Source of the DNA: Bacillus testis
Lineage (GTDB): Bacteria > Bacillota > Bacilli > Bacillales > DSM-1321
Assembly: GCF_001243895.1 (NCBI RefSeq)
Contig: NZ_LN851186.1
Location: forward strand, 3,000 to 66,999
Length of the DNA stretch: 64,000 nucleotides
Direction: 5' to 3'
Shown here: piece after piece, positions 8,704 to 16,805 of the stretch
Layout of the letters: every line of letters starts with the position of its first letter
Position numbering within the stretch: position 1 is the first letter of the stretch
Notes under the pieces: generated by a model
Seen by the model: only the letters and a program-made list of their open reading frames with translations
Database searches by the model: none
What the model was told of the DNA's origin: nothing
Made by a program: the position numbers and the translations under genes

Positions 8704-9078
8704 TTAAAGTTTCACTTTATAGACTGCCACAATGAGGAGAATCCAAGCTACGATGAAACTTACTCCCCCAATTGGCGTGATGGCACCAAGCATTTTGATC
8801 TGTGTAACGCTCAGTACATATAAACTTCCTGAGAATAAAATGACACCTATAATCATCAGCCAACCCGACCAGTTGAGCGATGGCTTCATTCCATATTTTC
8901 CAGCGAGCAAGCCAACAATCATCAGCCCGGTTGCATGAAACATCTGGTATGTAACTGCCTTTTCCCATGTTATTACGTATTTTGCCGGAATCCTCCCATC
9001 GAGGATATGGGCTCCAAAAGCCCCCAATGCGACAGAAAGTGCGGCATATGCAGCACCGAATATAAAAAATAGTTTCAT
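8704..9078 (-). CDS. ywdK: DUF423 family membrane protein YwdK
   Basis: A 124-residue protein with four predicted membrane helices: FFIFGAAYAALSVALGAFGAH, then a helix around MFHATGLMIVGLLAG, one around WLMIIGVILFSGSLYVL and a C-terminal one around IVAWILLIVAVY. The GAFGAH motif is typical of DUF423. The function is unknown. The ATG at 9078 follows GGGGGG and is preferred over the GTG/ATG 18 nt upstream. Position next to gerQ and ywdI matches the B. subtilis order. Confidence 0.85.
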   Translation of the reverse strand: MKLFFIFGAAYAALSVALGAFGAHILDGRIPAKYVITWEKAVTYQMFHATGLMIVGLLAGKYGMKPSLNWSGWLMIIGVILFSGSLYVLSVTQIKMLGAITPIGGVSFIVAWILLIVAVYKVKL

Positions 9079-9261
9079 GATTCCCCCCACTTTCATATTT
9101 AAGTCCTGCGAAAATATTGTTTAAAAATAATATATATTCGTATATTTCTATTTAATCATACATTTCGCCCAAAGAACACGATCTTGTTCTTCCCCTGTGA
9201 ACAAGCGATGTCATCCACTTACAAAAACGCGTTCTCTTCCACAAGCAAAAATGCTTTACCA

Positions 9262-9543
9262 TTAAAAATCCAGCAAGGACGAACCATTCGCATCTTCCAA
9301 TGACATTGGTTTGCTGATAACGGTCTCTGTCGTCGGCATTTGCCTAATTGGCTGCCTGTCTATATCAGGTTGCCGAAGAGGCACTGTCGGTCTTTCTGCC
9401 AGTTGTTCATCTTCAGCGATCAATTCGCACAATGCCTTTATTGCCAACACATAAGCTTGTTGTTTTTCAAAACTTGGAGCTGATTTTGCCTTCAAAAGCA
9501 AATCCTCCATCTTTTTTAACACCTTTTGAGTGGAGACTTCCAT
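9262..9543 (-). CDS. ywdI: YwdI family protein
   Basis: A 93-residue hydrophilic protein. The N-terminal half is helical (VLKKMEDLLLKAK, then QQAYVLAIKALCELI) and the C-terminal half is Pro/Gln-rich and probably disordered. It resembles B. subtilis YwdI (DUF5327-type), whose role is unknown. AGAGGTGA lies 5 nt before the ATG at 9541-9543. The same neighbours (ywdK, ung) occur in B. subtilis. Confidence 0.7.
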   Translation of the reverse strand: MEVSTQKVLKKMEDLLLKAKSAPSFEKQQAYVLAIKALCELIAEDEQLAERPTVPLRQPDIDRQPIRQMPTTETVISKPMSLEDANGSSLLDF

Positions 9544-9589
9544 AACTTTCACCTCTTTTTATTTATGATAACAAGCTATTCCTAATCCG

Positions 9590-9760
9590 TTATTTGGGAG
9601 TATATTTCATGCATTCCTGCCCGGAGGAGCTATAAACAACGGCAGAAGGCATTCTTTTTGTCTTAAAGCCAAAAGCTTTACATCCTCTGGGCGAAGAAGG
9701 ATCCCAAGTGATGTGATAGAATCTGCATTTCATACAATTCACCCGCTCCTGTTTTTTCAT
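9590..9760 (-). CDS. Small conserved cysteine protein next to ung
   Basis: A 56-residue ORF with four cysteines (CMKC at residues 9-12, RGCKAFGFKTK near 25-35, SSGQEC at 45-50) and ending KYTPK. I recall short proteins of this pattern (CxxC, TWDP, PRGCKAFGFKTK, MPS, SSG.xC) being conserved beside ung in Bacillales and often mislabelled as uracil-DNA glycosylase. Here it lies between ywdI and ung on the same strand. A GGGGGAGAAGG ribosome site abuts the ATG; an alternative ATG is at codon 10. The four cysteines suggest a zinc-ribbon-like fold (inference). Confidence 0.75.
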   Translation of the reverse strand: MKKQERVNCMKCRFYHITWDPSSPRGCKAFGFKTKRMPSAVVYSSSGQECMKYTPK

Positions 9761-9812
9761 CCTTCTCCCCCCTATTCGGCTCTCCTTGGTTTCACGTGGA
9801 ACACAAATTTCT

Positions 9813-10526
9813 TCAGCAAAGCCAATTGATCTTATTCGCCGTTTCCTTGAAGCCGGAAAATTTCAGAAAATCATCTTCATACTTTGCGCTGCACATCATC
9901 GGATGACGGCTTTCATAGAAAATGCCTTCCTTAATGAACGCTTTATTACTCTGCGCTTCCCTCCCCCATAAAAACCAAACAATCTTTGGATTGAAAGCAG
10001 ATATATAAGACATTACCTGCTGGGAGAATGTCTCCCAAATGGCCCGGTGGCTATTCGGTTTGCCTATCTCGCATGTGTATGAGGTATTTAGGAATAATAC
10101 TCCCTGCTTTTCCAGGCAATCAAACCATTGATGGGGCTCACTGATTGTAAATCGGCCTTCAAGCATTTCTTCCTTGATCTGTTGAAAGCTTTTAATCTCT
10201 TTATATTCTTCTATATTTTGTTGATCTTTATGGAGCAGCCGGATGATATTCTTTAATGACACTTGCCGAAAAGGCTGGAACCAGCTTTCCATATTCCCTA
10301 CTTCGAATGCCCGTCCGGTGGCTACTCCCTTCGCTGGGTACACATCCTGCCCCAGCCAAATCACTTTGACCCGGCTCAGGTCTGTTTCCAAAAAACGAAG
10401 GACCTTATCCCGGTCGACGGGGTTATAATTGTCGCCGATTTGCGCCTCGATCTGTTTTAATTCATCTACTATTTCTTCCGTAAGAAATGGTTTCCAGGAA
10501 GAATGAATATAGTGTGGCAATAACAT
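9813..10526 (-). CDS. Divergent uracil-DNA glycosylase (family 1-like)
   Basis: The 237-residue protein sits at the ung position between ywdI and pdxK. It keeps the family-1 layout: a water-activating motif LGQDVYPAKG (Asp at residue 61), FLNTSYTCEIGKPNSH, LWGREAQ and RHPMM (His 208). The canonical GQDPYH has become GQDVYP and HPSP has become HPMM, so the Tyr/His that gate the uracil pocket differ. It should still excise uracil or a related damaged base (inference). A GAGGG site precedes the ATG. No second, canonical ung is present in the window. Confidence 0.8.
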   Translation of the reverse strand: MLLPHYIHSSWKPFLTEEIVDELKQIEAQIGDNYNPVDRDKVLRFLETDLSRVKVIWLGQDVYPAKGVATGRAFEVGNMESWFQPFRQVSLKNIIRLLHKDQQNIEEYKEIKSFQQIKEEMLEGRFTISEPHQWFDCLEKQGVLFLNTSYTCEIGKPNSHRAIWETFSQQVMSYISAFNPKIVWFLWGREAQSNKAFIKEGIFYESRHPMMCSAKYEDDFLKFSGFKETANKINWLC

Positions 10527-10701
10527 CGTTTTCCCTCATTTGCTCATTCTTAATTGTATTCTCATTGTAACCTAACAGCTCTATATTCTCTATCTGTCTG
10601 ACTCGCAAAGAATATCGTGAGGGATGGTTTTCGCCAAGCTCCTTTTTGGAAAAAGATAAACAAAAGATTAGTCCATTATTTTTTGTTTTTGGCATTAACA
10701 T

Positions 10702-10727
10702 GTTTTATAGATGGTTATCCCGGCTAT
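10702..10727 (+). promoter_or_regulatory. Sigma-B promoter of the YflT-like gene
   Basis: GTTTTA (10702-10707), 14 nt, GGCTAT (10722-10727) match the sigma-B consensus GTTTAA-N12/14-GGGTAT with one mismatch each. The gene encodes a general stress family protein. The same GGCTAT -10 recurs before the GsiB-type gene. Confidence 0.65.
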
Positions 10728-10812
10728 ATATACAGTATGAGCGCAGCAACACTACTAAACGATTGCACAGCCTACGATCACTCTTAAAAAAGTTCTTAGG
10801 AGGAATGTTTAT

Positions 10813-11133
10813 ATGAATAAAGTAGAAGTTGTCGAAAACGGAATACAAGCAAAAGAAAAAATTGATGAATTAAATGCTTCAGGATACACGAAAGAAAATA
10901 TTTATATCTTCGCCCACGACAAAGACCGTTCCGAACATTTGACTGAAAACACCGATACAGAGAGTGTGGGAATCAAGGAACAAGGCATGTTGGATGCCAT
11001 GGGCAACATGTTCCGCTCCCGCGGCGATGAACTTCGCTCCAAAATGCAAAACCTCGGTTTGACTGCAGACGAAGCAGCCAAATACGAAGAACAGCTTGAC
11101 TACGGCAAGGTTGTTATTGTAGTTGCTCAATAA
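10813..11133 (+). CDS. YflT-domain general stress protein
   Basis: The 106-residue soluble protein begins MNKVEVVENGIQAKEKIDEL, typical of the YflT/heat-induced stress domain (betaalpha fold, KENIYIFAHDK), followed by an acidic, helical C-terminal half and KVVIVVAQ as the last strand. In B. subtilis such proteins belong to the sigma-B regulon; a sigma-B promoter is visible here. The biochemical role is unknown. AGGAGG is 8-9 nt before the ATG. It is monocistronic with a terminator. Confidence 0.85.
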   Translation: MNKVEVVENGIQAKEKIDELNASGYTKENIYIFAHDKDRSEHLTENTDTESVGIKEQGMLDAMGNMFRSRGDELRSKMQNLGLTADEAAKYEEQLDYGKVVIVVAQ

Positions 11134-11141
11134 ACCACTCC

Positions 11142-11179
11142 AAAACCTCTTTCCCGCCTTTAGCGGAAAGAGGTTTTTC
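11142..11179 (+). terminator. Terminator of the YflT-like gene
   Basis: AAAACCTCTTTCCCGC pairs with GCGGAAAGAGGTTTT (one bulge), followed by Ts. Confidence 0.85.
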
Positions 11180-11250
11180 TCTGTCTTTGCAGACTCTCTG
11201 CATCAGCCTTACTAAGCCGAGAAATAGCCATGCACCATATAATTAAAATC

Positions 11251-11278
11251 TTGTAAAATTACAGTATAGTATTATAAT
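11251..11278 (+). promoter_or_regulatory. Sigma-A promoter of pdxK
   Basis: TTGTAA (11251-11256), 16 nt spacer, TATAAT (11273-11278). It gives a leader of about 95 nt without a recognisable riboswitch (no TPP motif seen). Confidence 0.65.
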
Positions 11279-11380
11279 TTAAGAAAGAATTAAACTGAAT
11301 GTATATGCGGCTGCACCCTTGACGCTGACTGTTAAGCCCTTCCAATTACTTTTAATAACTAGAGGAGGATACGTACGACT

Positions 11381-12193
11381 ATGAAAAAAGCATTAACGAT
11401 CGCCGGTTCTGATTCAAGCGGCGGCGCCGGCATGCAGGCTGACCTAAAGACATTCCAGGAGCTTGGTGTATATGGCATGACGGCTCTGACGACTATTGTT
11501 GCCATGGATCCGAAAGACCATTGGAAACACCAGGTTTTCCCGATTGATATCCAAACATTAGAGGCGCAATTAAACACCATTCTTTCCGTCGGTGTAGATG
11601 CTATGAAAACAGGCATGTTAGGATCTGTTGAAATCATCGAAATGGCGGCACAGAAGATCAAAGAACATAATCTTAAAAATGTAGTCATTGACCCTGTTAT
11701 GGTATGCAAAGGCGAAGATGAAGCCCTCTTCCCTGAACACACGACTGCTTATCAAAAATCCCTTCTCCCCCTTGCCACTGTCACTACGCCAAATTTATTC
11801 GAAGCGGCACAGCTGGCAAATATGAAAGCCATCACTACGGTGGACGAAATGAAAGAAGCTGCTGAAAAAATCCATGCCCTTGGCGTAAAATATGTCATCA
11901 TCAAAGGCGGCAGCAAATTGAAAGGCACCGAAAAAGCGATTGATCTGTTATTTGACGGCAAAGAGCATAAAGTCATTGAAAATGACCTGATCGACACGCC
12001 TTATACACACGGCGCCGGCTGTACATTCGCGGCTGCCATTACTGCTGAATTGGCATTGGGCAAGAGCGTGGAAGAAGCGATCGACGTCGCAAAGGATTTC
12101 GTTACAGAAGCCATTAGACATTCATGGAAACTGAATGAATATGTAGGGCCCACTATGCACGGTGCCTATAAATTGTACGGCAAACAATCATAA
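11381..12193 (+). CDS. pdxK: Pyridoxal / hydroxymethylpyrimidine kinase
   Basis: The 270-residue ribokinase-superfamily enzyme corresponds to B. subtilis PdxK (YwdB, formerly ThiD). It phosphorylates pyridoxal and related vitamers, and HMP, with ATP. Visible motifs are TIAGSDSSGGAGMQADLKTF at the N terminus, VDAMKTGML, VIDPVM, TPNLFEA and the C-terminal anion hole with the catalytic Cys, THGAGCTF (about residue 212). The ATG follows AGAGGAGG. It stands alone between promoter and terminator, not in a thiamine operon, which favours a PLP salvage role. Confidence 0.88.
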   Translation: MKKALTIAGSDSSGGAGMQADLKTFQELGVYGMTALTTIVAMDPKDHWKHQVFPIDIQTLEAQLNTILSVGVDAMKTGMLGSVEIIEMAAQKIKEHNLKNVVIDPVMVCKGEDEALFPEHTTAYQKSLLPLATVTTPNLFEAAQLANMKAITTVDEMKEAAEKIHALGVKYVIIKGGSKLKGTEKAIDLLFDGKEHKVIENDLIDTPYTHGAGCTFAAAITAELALGKSVEEAIDVAKDFVTEAIRHSWKLNEYVGPTMHGAYKLYGKQS

Positions 12194-12200
12194 TGAAGAC

Positions 12201-12230
12201 AAGCCCGGCGGAATGCCGGGCTTATTTTTT
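12201..12230 (+). terminator. Terminator of pdxK
   Basis: Perfect 9 bp stem AAGCCCGGC/GCCGGGCTT with a 5 nt loop and T6 tail. Confidence 0.88.
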
Positions 12231-12362
12231 GCCTGCCGAGTGTATCTTTTAGCAAAATCCATCGCCATCTAGTAAGATAAAGAAAACCATGCCACAAGCA
12301 CTACGATTGTTTTTCGTTCAAGTGGCTAAAATAAATCTGTCAATGAAGGAGGAGCTATTCAT

Positions 12363-12710
12363 ATGAAACCAATAGACGTATCAGCCGTACAAAAAGCGAT
12401 TGATTCTTTCCAGCAACAACCTGTCTATATACATTTAGAAACGACCAATGGAGCGTATGCATCCCATTTCGGAGGCGGGAGCTATTCTGCCGGCGCCTAT
12501 ATCCGCAATGCCCAAGTTGAATATTCCCACGGAAAAATCATGGGTGAAGGACCATATAGAGTCGGGCTTAAATTATCAATCGGATGGGTCTATGCTGAAG
12601 GTGTCAACCATTTTGAAATCGATGGCCAAAACCGTTTGCTGCTCGCCGGACTGGATGATGAGGGCCGCCTAGCCGTTGCCTTAGAGATTAGTTCAAAACC
12701 GTTTAACTAA
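12363..12710 (+). CDS. yojF: YojF family protein
   Basis: The 115-residue protein (DUF1806) is always the partner of bshB2 in Bacillus; a role in bacillithiol metabolism is inferred from that link only. Features include AVQKAIDSFQQQPVYIHLET at the N terminus, the Gly-rich HFGGGSYSAGAYIRNA around residues 38-53, and FEIDGQNRLLLAGLDDEGRL near the C terminus. AAGGAGGAG precedes the ATG. It is 26 nt upstream of bshB2 and very likely cotranscribed. Confidence 0.88.
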   Translation: MKPIDVSAVQKAIDSFQQQPVYIHLETTNGAYASHFGGGSYSAGAYIRNAQVEYSHGKIMGEGPYRVGLKLSIGWVYAEGVNHFEIDGQNRLLLAGLDDEGRLAVALEISSKPFN

Positions 12711-12736
12711 GGATTATTGAAGGGAGATTTTTTATA

Positions 12737-13408
12737 ATGAATCAAGAAAGTGCAGTACTCGTTGTATTCCCCCATCCCGATGACGAAGCCTTTGGTGTTT
12801 CCGGTACCATTGCTACACATACACGGAGAGGGACGCCAGTGACCTATATGTGTTTGACTTTAGGGGAAATGGGAAGAAACCTGGGAAACCCTCCATTTGC
12901 CACACGTGAATCACTTCCGCTAATCCGCAAAAAAGAACTTCAAGATGCCGCGAAAATCATGGGCATCCAAGATCTTCGCATGATGGGCATCCGGGATAAA
13001 ACAGTAGAGTTCGAGAGCGAAGAATACCTTGTCAACATGATTTCCTCCGCAATCAATGAACTGAATCCCTCACTGGTTATTTCCTTCTACCCTGGCTATA
13101 GCGTCCATCCGGACCACGAAGCTACAGGAAGAGCGGTTGCCGCGGCATTGGGAAGAATGGATAAAGAAAAACGCCCTGTATTCCATGCCGTTGCCTTTGC
13201 CCATAATTCGTTGGAAGATTTAGGGAAACCCGATGTGGTCAATGATGTCAGCGATATGCAGGATGTAAAAATGGCAGCCATTAAAGCGCATAGCTCGCAA
13301 ACCCAACTAATGACCGCGCAATGGGAAGAGCTGCTCCTCAAAAAGGATCCAGATTTATTGAAAAGGCTGCAAATCGAAGAATTCTGGACTTATCCAGTCG
13401 AAGGGTAA
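12737..13408 (+). CDS. bshB2: Bacillithiol biosynthesis deacetylase BshB2
   Basis: The 223-residue LmbE/PIG-L-type zinc hydrolase deacetylates N-acetylglucosaminyl-malate to GlcN-malate in bacillithiol synthesis and may also act on bacillithiol conjugates. The zinc motif PHPDDEAFGVSG lies at residues 12-23, and the third metal ligand is in HPDHEATGR (about residue 122). Length equals B. subtilis YojG. AAGGGAG is upstream. It is in an operon with yojF, closed by a terminator. Confidence 0.92.
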   Translation: MNQESAVLVVFPHPDDEAFGVSGTIATHTRRGTPVTYMCLTLGEMGRNLGNPPFATRESLPLIRKKELQDAAKIMGIQDLRMMGIRDKTVEFESEEYLVNMISSAINELNPSLVISFYPGYSVHPDHEATGRAVAAALGRMDKEKRPVFHAVAFAHNSLEDLGKPDVVNDVSDMQDVKMAAIKAHSSQTQLMTAQWEELLLKKDPDLLKRLQIEEFWTYPVEG

Positions 13409-13496
13409 TTTTTTTAAAGCTACATTGTATAAAAAGAAAACAAGCGGGGTATACTCTTTATATGTTTAACTTTCCAAAGTATCCCCCCCTTTTTGG

Positions 13497-13522
13497 AACC
13501 GCCTGTATGGGCGGTTTTTTTT
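13497..13522 (+). terminator. Terminator of yojF-bshB2
   Basis: AACCGCC/GGCGGTT stem with a 6 nt loop and an eight-T run. Confidence 0.88.
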
Positions 13523-13567
13523 CGTCCATCCGCTGCTTGGATAGAGAGGCCAATTATGCACTGCCAC

Positions 13568-13602
13568 AAAAAAACAGAGAATTCCCGTGGAAAATCTCTG
13601 TT
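13568..13602 (-). terminator. Terminator of the sugar dehydrogenase gene
   Basis: AACAGAGA (13573-13580) / TCTCTGTT (13595-13602) with T residues on the minus strand after the stem. Confidence 0.8.
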
Positions 13603-13614
13603 CTGTAGGCTCCT

Positions 13615-14667
13615 TTACTGGATGTCCAAGCTAAATAGGCCGTCATCGCCGGGGGCAGGGGTACCCCTGCCATCCGTATTATTCGTAATAAAATAAAGCG
13701 TATTTCCTTCTATATAGACATCGCGGATACGGCCTTTCCCTTTCACAGCATCTTTCCATTTGCCTGTACGGATTTCATACTGTTTAACCGATTCGCCGCG
13801 CAACGAAGCTATATACAAAAAGCCTTGATGGTAAGCAACCCCAGCAGGCGCCCATGTCTCTTCACCGGAGTGAATAATAGGGCGTTGGAGGCCGGGAGAT
13901 TGCTCGCTGCCGCTAATCAACGGCCAACCATAATTCTTGCCTGCCTGAATGATATTGATTTCATCATGTGCTGCTGAACCATGTTCGCTGCTATACAGAT
14001 TGCCTTGGCCATCCCAAGCAAGCCCTTGTGGATTCCGGTGGCCGTAACTATAAATGGACGAATGTGGGAAAGGATTTCCGGCAGGGATTCCGCCTGCCAG
14101 ATCCACCCGCAGAATTTTCCCATTTAAGGAGCCCCTATCTTGCGCACGTTCTTCCTGAAGCGCATCGCCTGTCGTAATATATAAGCAGCCGTCAGGACCC
14201 AGTTTCAGGCGGCCCCCGTGATGAAACTGGCCGCTGGGGATACGGTCAAGCAGTGTCTCTTGCTCCTGCCATTTTTCCTGCTGCTTCTGGAGGACGACCA
14301 CACGGTTTGCAGATATGCCATCACGGTCATACGTATAATAACCGTACGCCTTCTGCGATTGCCGGAAGTCCGGAAACAATTCAAAACCAAGGAAACCGGA
14401 TTCAGGTTGGGTGGACAGCTTTTCCTTCAGCTCCAACTGCTTCCGGGTGACCACACCATCTTTTATTTCCGCAACTGATCCGGACCGCTCGCTGATATAA
14501 AATGTATCTCCTTCTTTTGTAATCGACCAAGGAGTATGCAAATCTGCAGCCAACCTTGTAGTCGGCACGTCTTTCTTTAGAGGGCCACTTCCTTCTTCAG
14601 ACGGTTTCTCTTGACAAGCGGCCAATAGGACCAGGAAAACCGATAAAAAGACAATCCATAGACGCAC
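13615..14667 (-). CDS. PQQ-dependent sugar dehydrogenase family lipoprotein
   Basis: The 350-residue protein is a six-bladed beta-propeller of the glucose/sorbosone dehydrogenase family. It has a lipoprotein signal (MRLWIVFLSVFLVLLAAC, Cys at 18), so it is anchored outside the membrane. Propeller motifs seen include TPWSITKEGDTFYISER, GQFHHGGRLKLGPDGCLYITTGD, YSYGHRNPQGLAWD and SSEHGSAAHDEIN. Members oxidise aldoses with PQQ, but PQQ supply is doubtful in Bacillus, so function is unsure. The longest frame starts with GTG at 14685; the GTG at 14667, 9 nt after AAGGGG, fits better. Confidence 0.82.
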   Translation of the reverse strand: MRLWIVFLSVFLVLLAACQEKPSEEGSGPLKKDVPTTRLAADLHTPWSITKEGDTFYISERSGSVAEIKDGVVTRKQLELKEKLSTQPESGFLGFELFPDFRQSQKAYGYYTYDRDGISANRVVVLQKQQEKWQEQETLLDRIPSGQFHHGGRLKLGPDGCLYITTGDALQEERAQDRGSLNGKILRVDLAGGIPAGNPFPHSSIYSYGHRNPQGLAWDGQGNLYSSEHGSAAHDEINIIQAGKNYGWPLISGSEQSPGLQRPIIHSGEETWAPAGVAYHQGFLYIASLRGESVKQYEIRTGKWKDAVKGKGRIRDVYIEGNTLYFITNNTDGRGTPAPGDDGLFSLDIQ

Positions 14668-14746
14668 TACAAACAACCCCTTCACCCATGCAAATTGGTT
14701 CTGGTTGCCGACTGCCCGGATGGATCCCTTATTGGGACCGGAAACT

Positions 14747-15610
14747 TTATTGTTCAGCGATTGCCTTCAAGATGGCATGAGCGACACCATCTTTATCATT
14801 AGGCAACGTCACTTCATCGCAGATTTCTTTGATTTCGCTTATGGCGTTGCCCATGGCAACCGCTTTGCCCGCTTTCTTGAACATTGACACATCATTGAAG
14901 CTATCTCCAATCGCCATTGTTTCACTTAACGAAATATTGCGTGCTGCAACAAACTTTTCCAATGCGATTCCTTTTTGTGCCTCAAGGCTTGTAATTTCAA
15001 GATTTTCTTTACCGGAAGAACTCACGGCCAGAGAGGTGCTGTCACTGATGGTCTTTCCACAGCCAGTCAATGTATCGAGCTCGCCGGAAAAAGCAAGGAA
15101 TTTATAGAACTCTAAATCTTCCCGTTCGAATAATTCCTTATAGCTGTCGACCGCATGAATATAGCCTGATTCAAACCGTTCTGTGGCCTTCATGGCTACA
15201 AAAGCCGGATCAAGGTCTGGGAATGCCGATACCATGATGTCCACGATTGTGGCAACGGAGTGTCCCTTGCTGCAGGAGAATGTTCCTTCATTTGTAAATA
15301 CCTCATAGAAAATGCCCGCTTCATCAAGAATAGCAGCAGCCGTTCTCACATCTTCCATCTTCATTGGATTAGAGGTTACCACCTTGCCGTCCTCTCCCCA
15401 AACGACTGCGCCATTGATTGAGATGACTGGACAGTTAAGATTGGCCTCATTCAATACATGGCGGGCTTCCACATAGGAACGGCCAGTAGCGATGACTACT
15501 TCTATTCCCATCTCTTGCGCTTTTTCAATCGCTTCCTTATTGGATTGGCTAATCTTATCTTCTCTATTCAATAATGTTCCATCCATATCACTTGCAATAC
15601 ACTTTATCAC
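14747..15610 (-). CDS. Cof-type HAD-IIB phosphatase
   Basis: The 287-residue cytosolic HAD-superfamily hydrolase has motif I DMDGTLL (residues 8-14), motif II VIATGRS, the conserved Lys in the C2 cap region, and motif III/IV AIGDSFNDVSMF near residue 235. Members dephosphorylate sugar phosphates, FMN or pyridoxal phosphate; the substrate is not predictable. The second GTG (15608-15610; MIKCIASDMDG) has better spacing from AAGGA than the first. Convergent neighbours suggest it stands alone or forms a pair with the upstream aldo/keto reductase. Confidence 0.85.
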   Translation of the reverse strand: MIKCIASDMDGTLLNREDKISQSNKEAIEKAQEMGIEVVIATGRSYVEARHVLNEANLNCPVISINGAVVWGEDGKVVTSNPMKMEDVRTAAAILDEAGIFYEVFTNEGTFSCSKGHSVATIVDIMVSAFPDLDPAFVAMKATERFESGYIHAVDSYKELFEREDLEFYKFLAFSGELDTLTGCGKTISDSTSLAVSSSGKENLEITSLEAQKGIALEKFVAARNISLSETMAIGDSFNDVSMFKKAGKAVAMGNAISEIKEICDEVTLPNDKDGVAHAILKAIAEQ

Positions 15611-15653
15611 ACAGAGCACTTCCTTCTCTTTTCATTTCTGTTGGGCCTGCTGT

Positions 15654-16550
15654 TCAATCTACAGGCTTTCCTCTTGAAGCAACCCACAATTCATACCACT
15701 GTTCTTTTGTCATCTTCAATTGCAGGGCCCCGACAGCCGCGCGGATGCGCTTTACTTTCCCTGAACCGACGATTGGCATGATTTTGCCTGGATGCTTCAG
15801 CAGCCATGCATACAGCACTTGATCCATATTTTCTGTGCCCATTTCGGCCGCTGTTTTCTTTAATGCCTTCTGGACACGCAAGGTTTGGGCATCTTCACCG
15901 GTAAATATCCGTCCTCCCGCAAGCGGCGACCATGCCATCACAGGCATTCTTTTTTCTATAGCCTGGTCCAATGTTCCATTCTCGAACTGGTCACGCACGA
16001 GCAATGACACCTCAACCTGATTGGTGATCAGTGGTTCGTCCAAATAAGATTGCAGCATATTAAGCTGCGAAGGCGTATAGTTGGAAACTCCGAAACTTCT
16101 TACTTTTCCTGCCCGCTTCAGCTCAGAAAAGGCTGCGGCGACTTCTTCAGGGTCCGTAAGTACATCCGGACGATGGATTAATACAGCATCCAGATAATCT
16201 GTATGTAAATTGAGCAAAGAGGCTTCTACGCTCTCTATAATATGCTTCTTGCTGGAATCATAATGATTGATGCCTACCCCTTCCTTGCTGGTCAACTTGA
16301 TGCCGCATTTAGTGACAATTTCAATCGAATCCCTGAGGCTCGGCTTCAAAGCCAATGCTTGCCCAAACAAAGATTCACAAGTATATTGCCCGTAGATATC
16401 GGCAGTGTCCATGGTTGTCACGCCCATTTCCAGGCATTCTTCCAACACACGCAGAATTTGTTGGCTGCCATATTGCCAGTCAGCCATTCGCCAATGGCCA
16501 TGAATAATGCGTGAAAACTGCAGATCCTCAGTCAGTTGCACTCTCTCCAT
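15654..16550 (-). CDS. Aldo/keto reductase (YdhF-like)
   Basis: The 298-residue NAD(P)H oxidoreductase is a TIM barrel. It shows the catalytic tetrad region: Asp/Tyr in MDTADIYGQY (near residue 50), Lys in EIVTKCGI and His in VLIHRPDVL. The GVSNYTPSQL and SPLAGGR strands and a nucleotide-binding MPIVGSGKVKRIRAAV segment follow. It resembles the E. coli YdhF oxidoreductase type. The ATG at 16550 follows GGAGTGGAG; the longer frame (16607) lacks support. It lies 43 nt upstream of the HAD gene and is likely cotranscribed with it. Confidence 0.85.
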   Translation of the reverse strand: MERVQLTEDLQFSRIIHGHWRMADWQYGSQQILRVLEECLEMGVTTMDTADIYGQYTCESLFGQALALKPSLRDSIEIVTKCGIKLTSKEGVGINHYDSSKKHIIESVEASLLNLHTDYLDAVLIHRPDVLTDPEEVAAAFSELKRAGKVRSFGVSNYTPSQLNMLQSYLDEPLITNQVEVSLLVRDQFENGTLDQAIEKRMPVMAWSPLAGGRIFTGEDAQTLRVQKALKKTAAEMGTENMDQVLYAWLLKHPGKIMPIVGSGKVKRIRAAVGALQLKMTKEQWYELWVASRGKPVD

Positions 16551-16805
16551 CTTCTCCACTCCTTCATAGTTGGCGTACAGTAATCTAATTTCCCCTATAT
16601 TATACACATTTCCCTATGGGTTTTCTAAATCCATTAGGCCAGCCGCTGCACAATAAAATGCCACGCCATTAATTAAAAAGTATAAAACTGCCACATTTTA
16701 TGCATAAAACATTGATAATTAACCATGGAAAAAATAATTATTATACAGTAAAATGAATATATATAAAAAATCAAACATATTTACAATAACAATAGAGGTG
16801 AAAAA

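Noticed and set aside
10462-10701. 79-codon minus ORF upstream of the glycosylase
   Set aside because: It overlaps the ung start and ribosome site in another frame and has no ribosome site of its own.
11279-11380. TPP riboswitch before pdxK
   Set aside because: The leader lacks the conserved thi-box CUGAGA and the ACCUGAUCUGG-type core.
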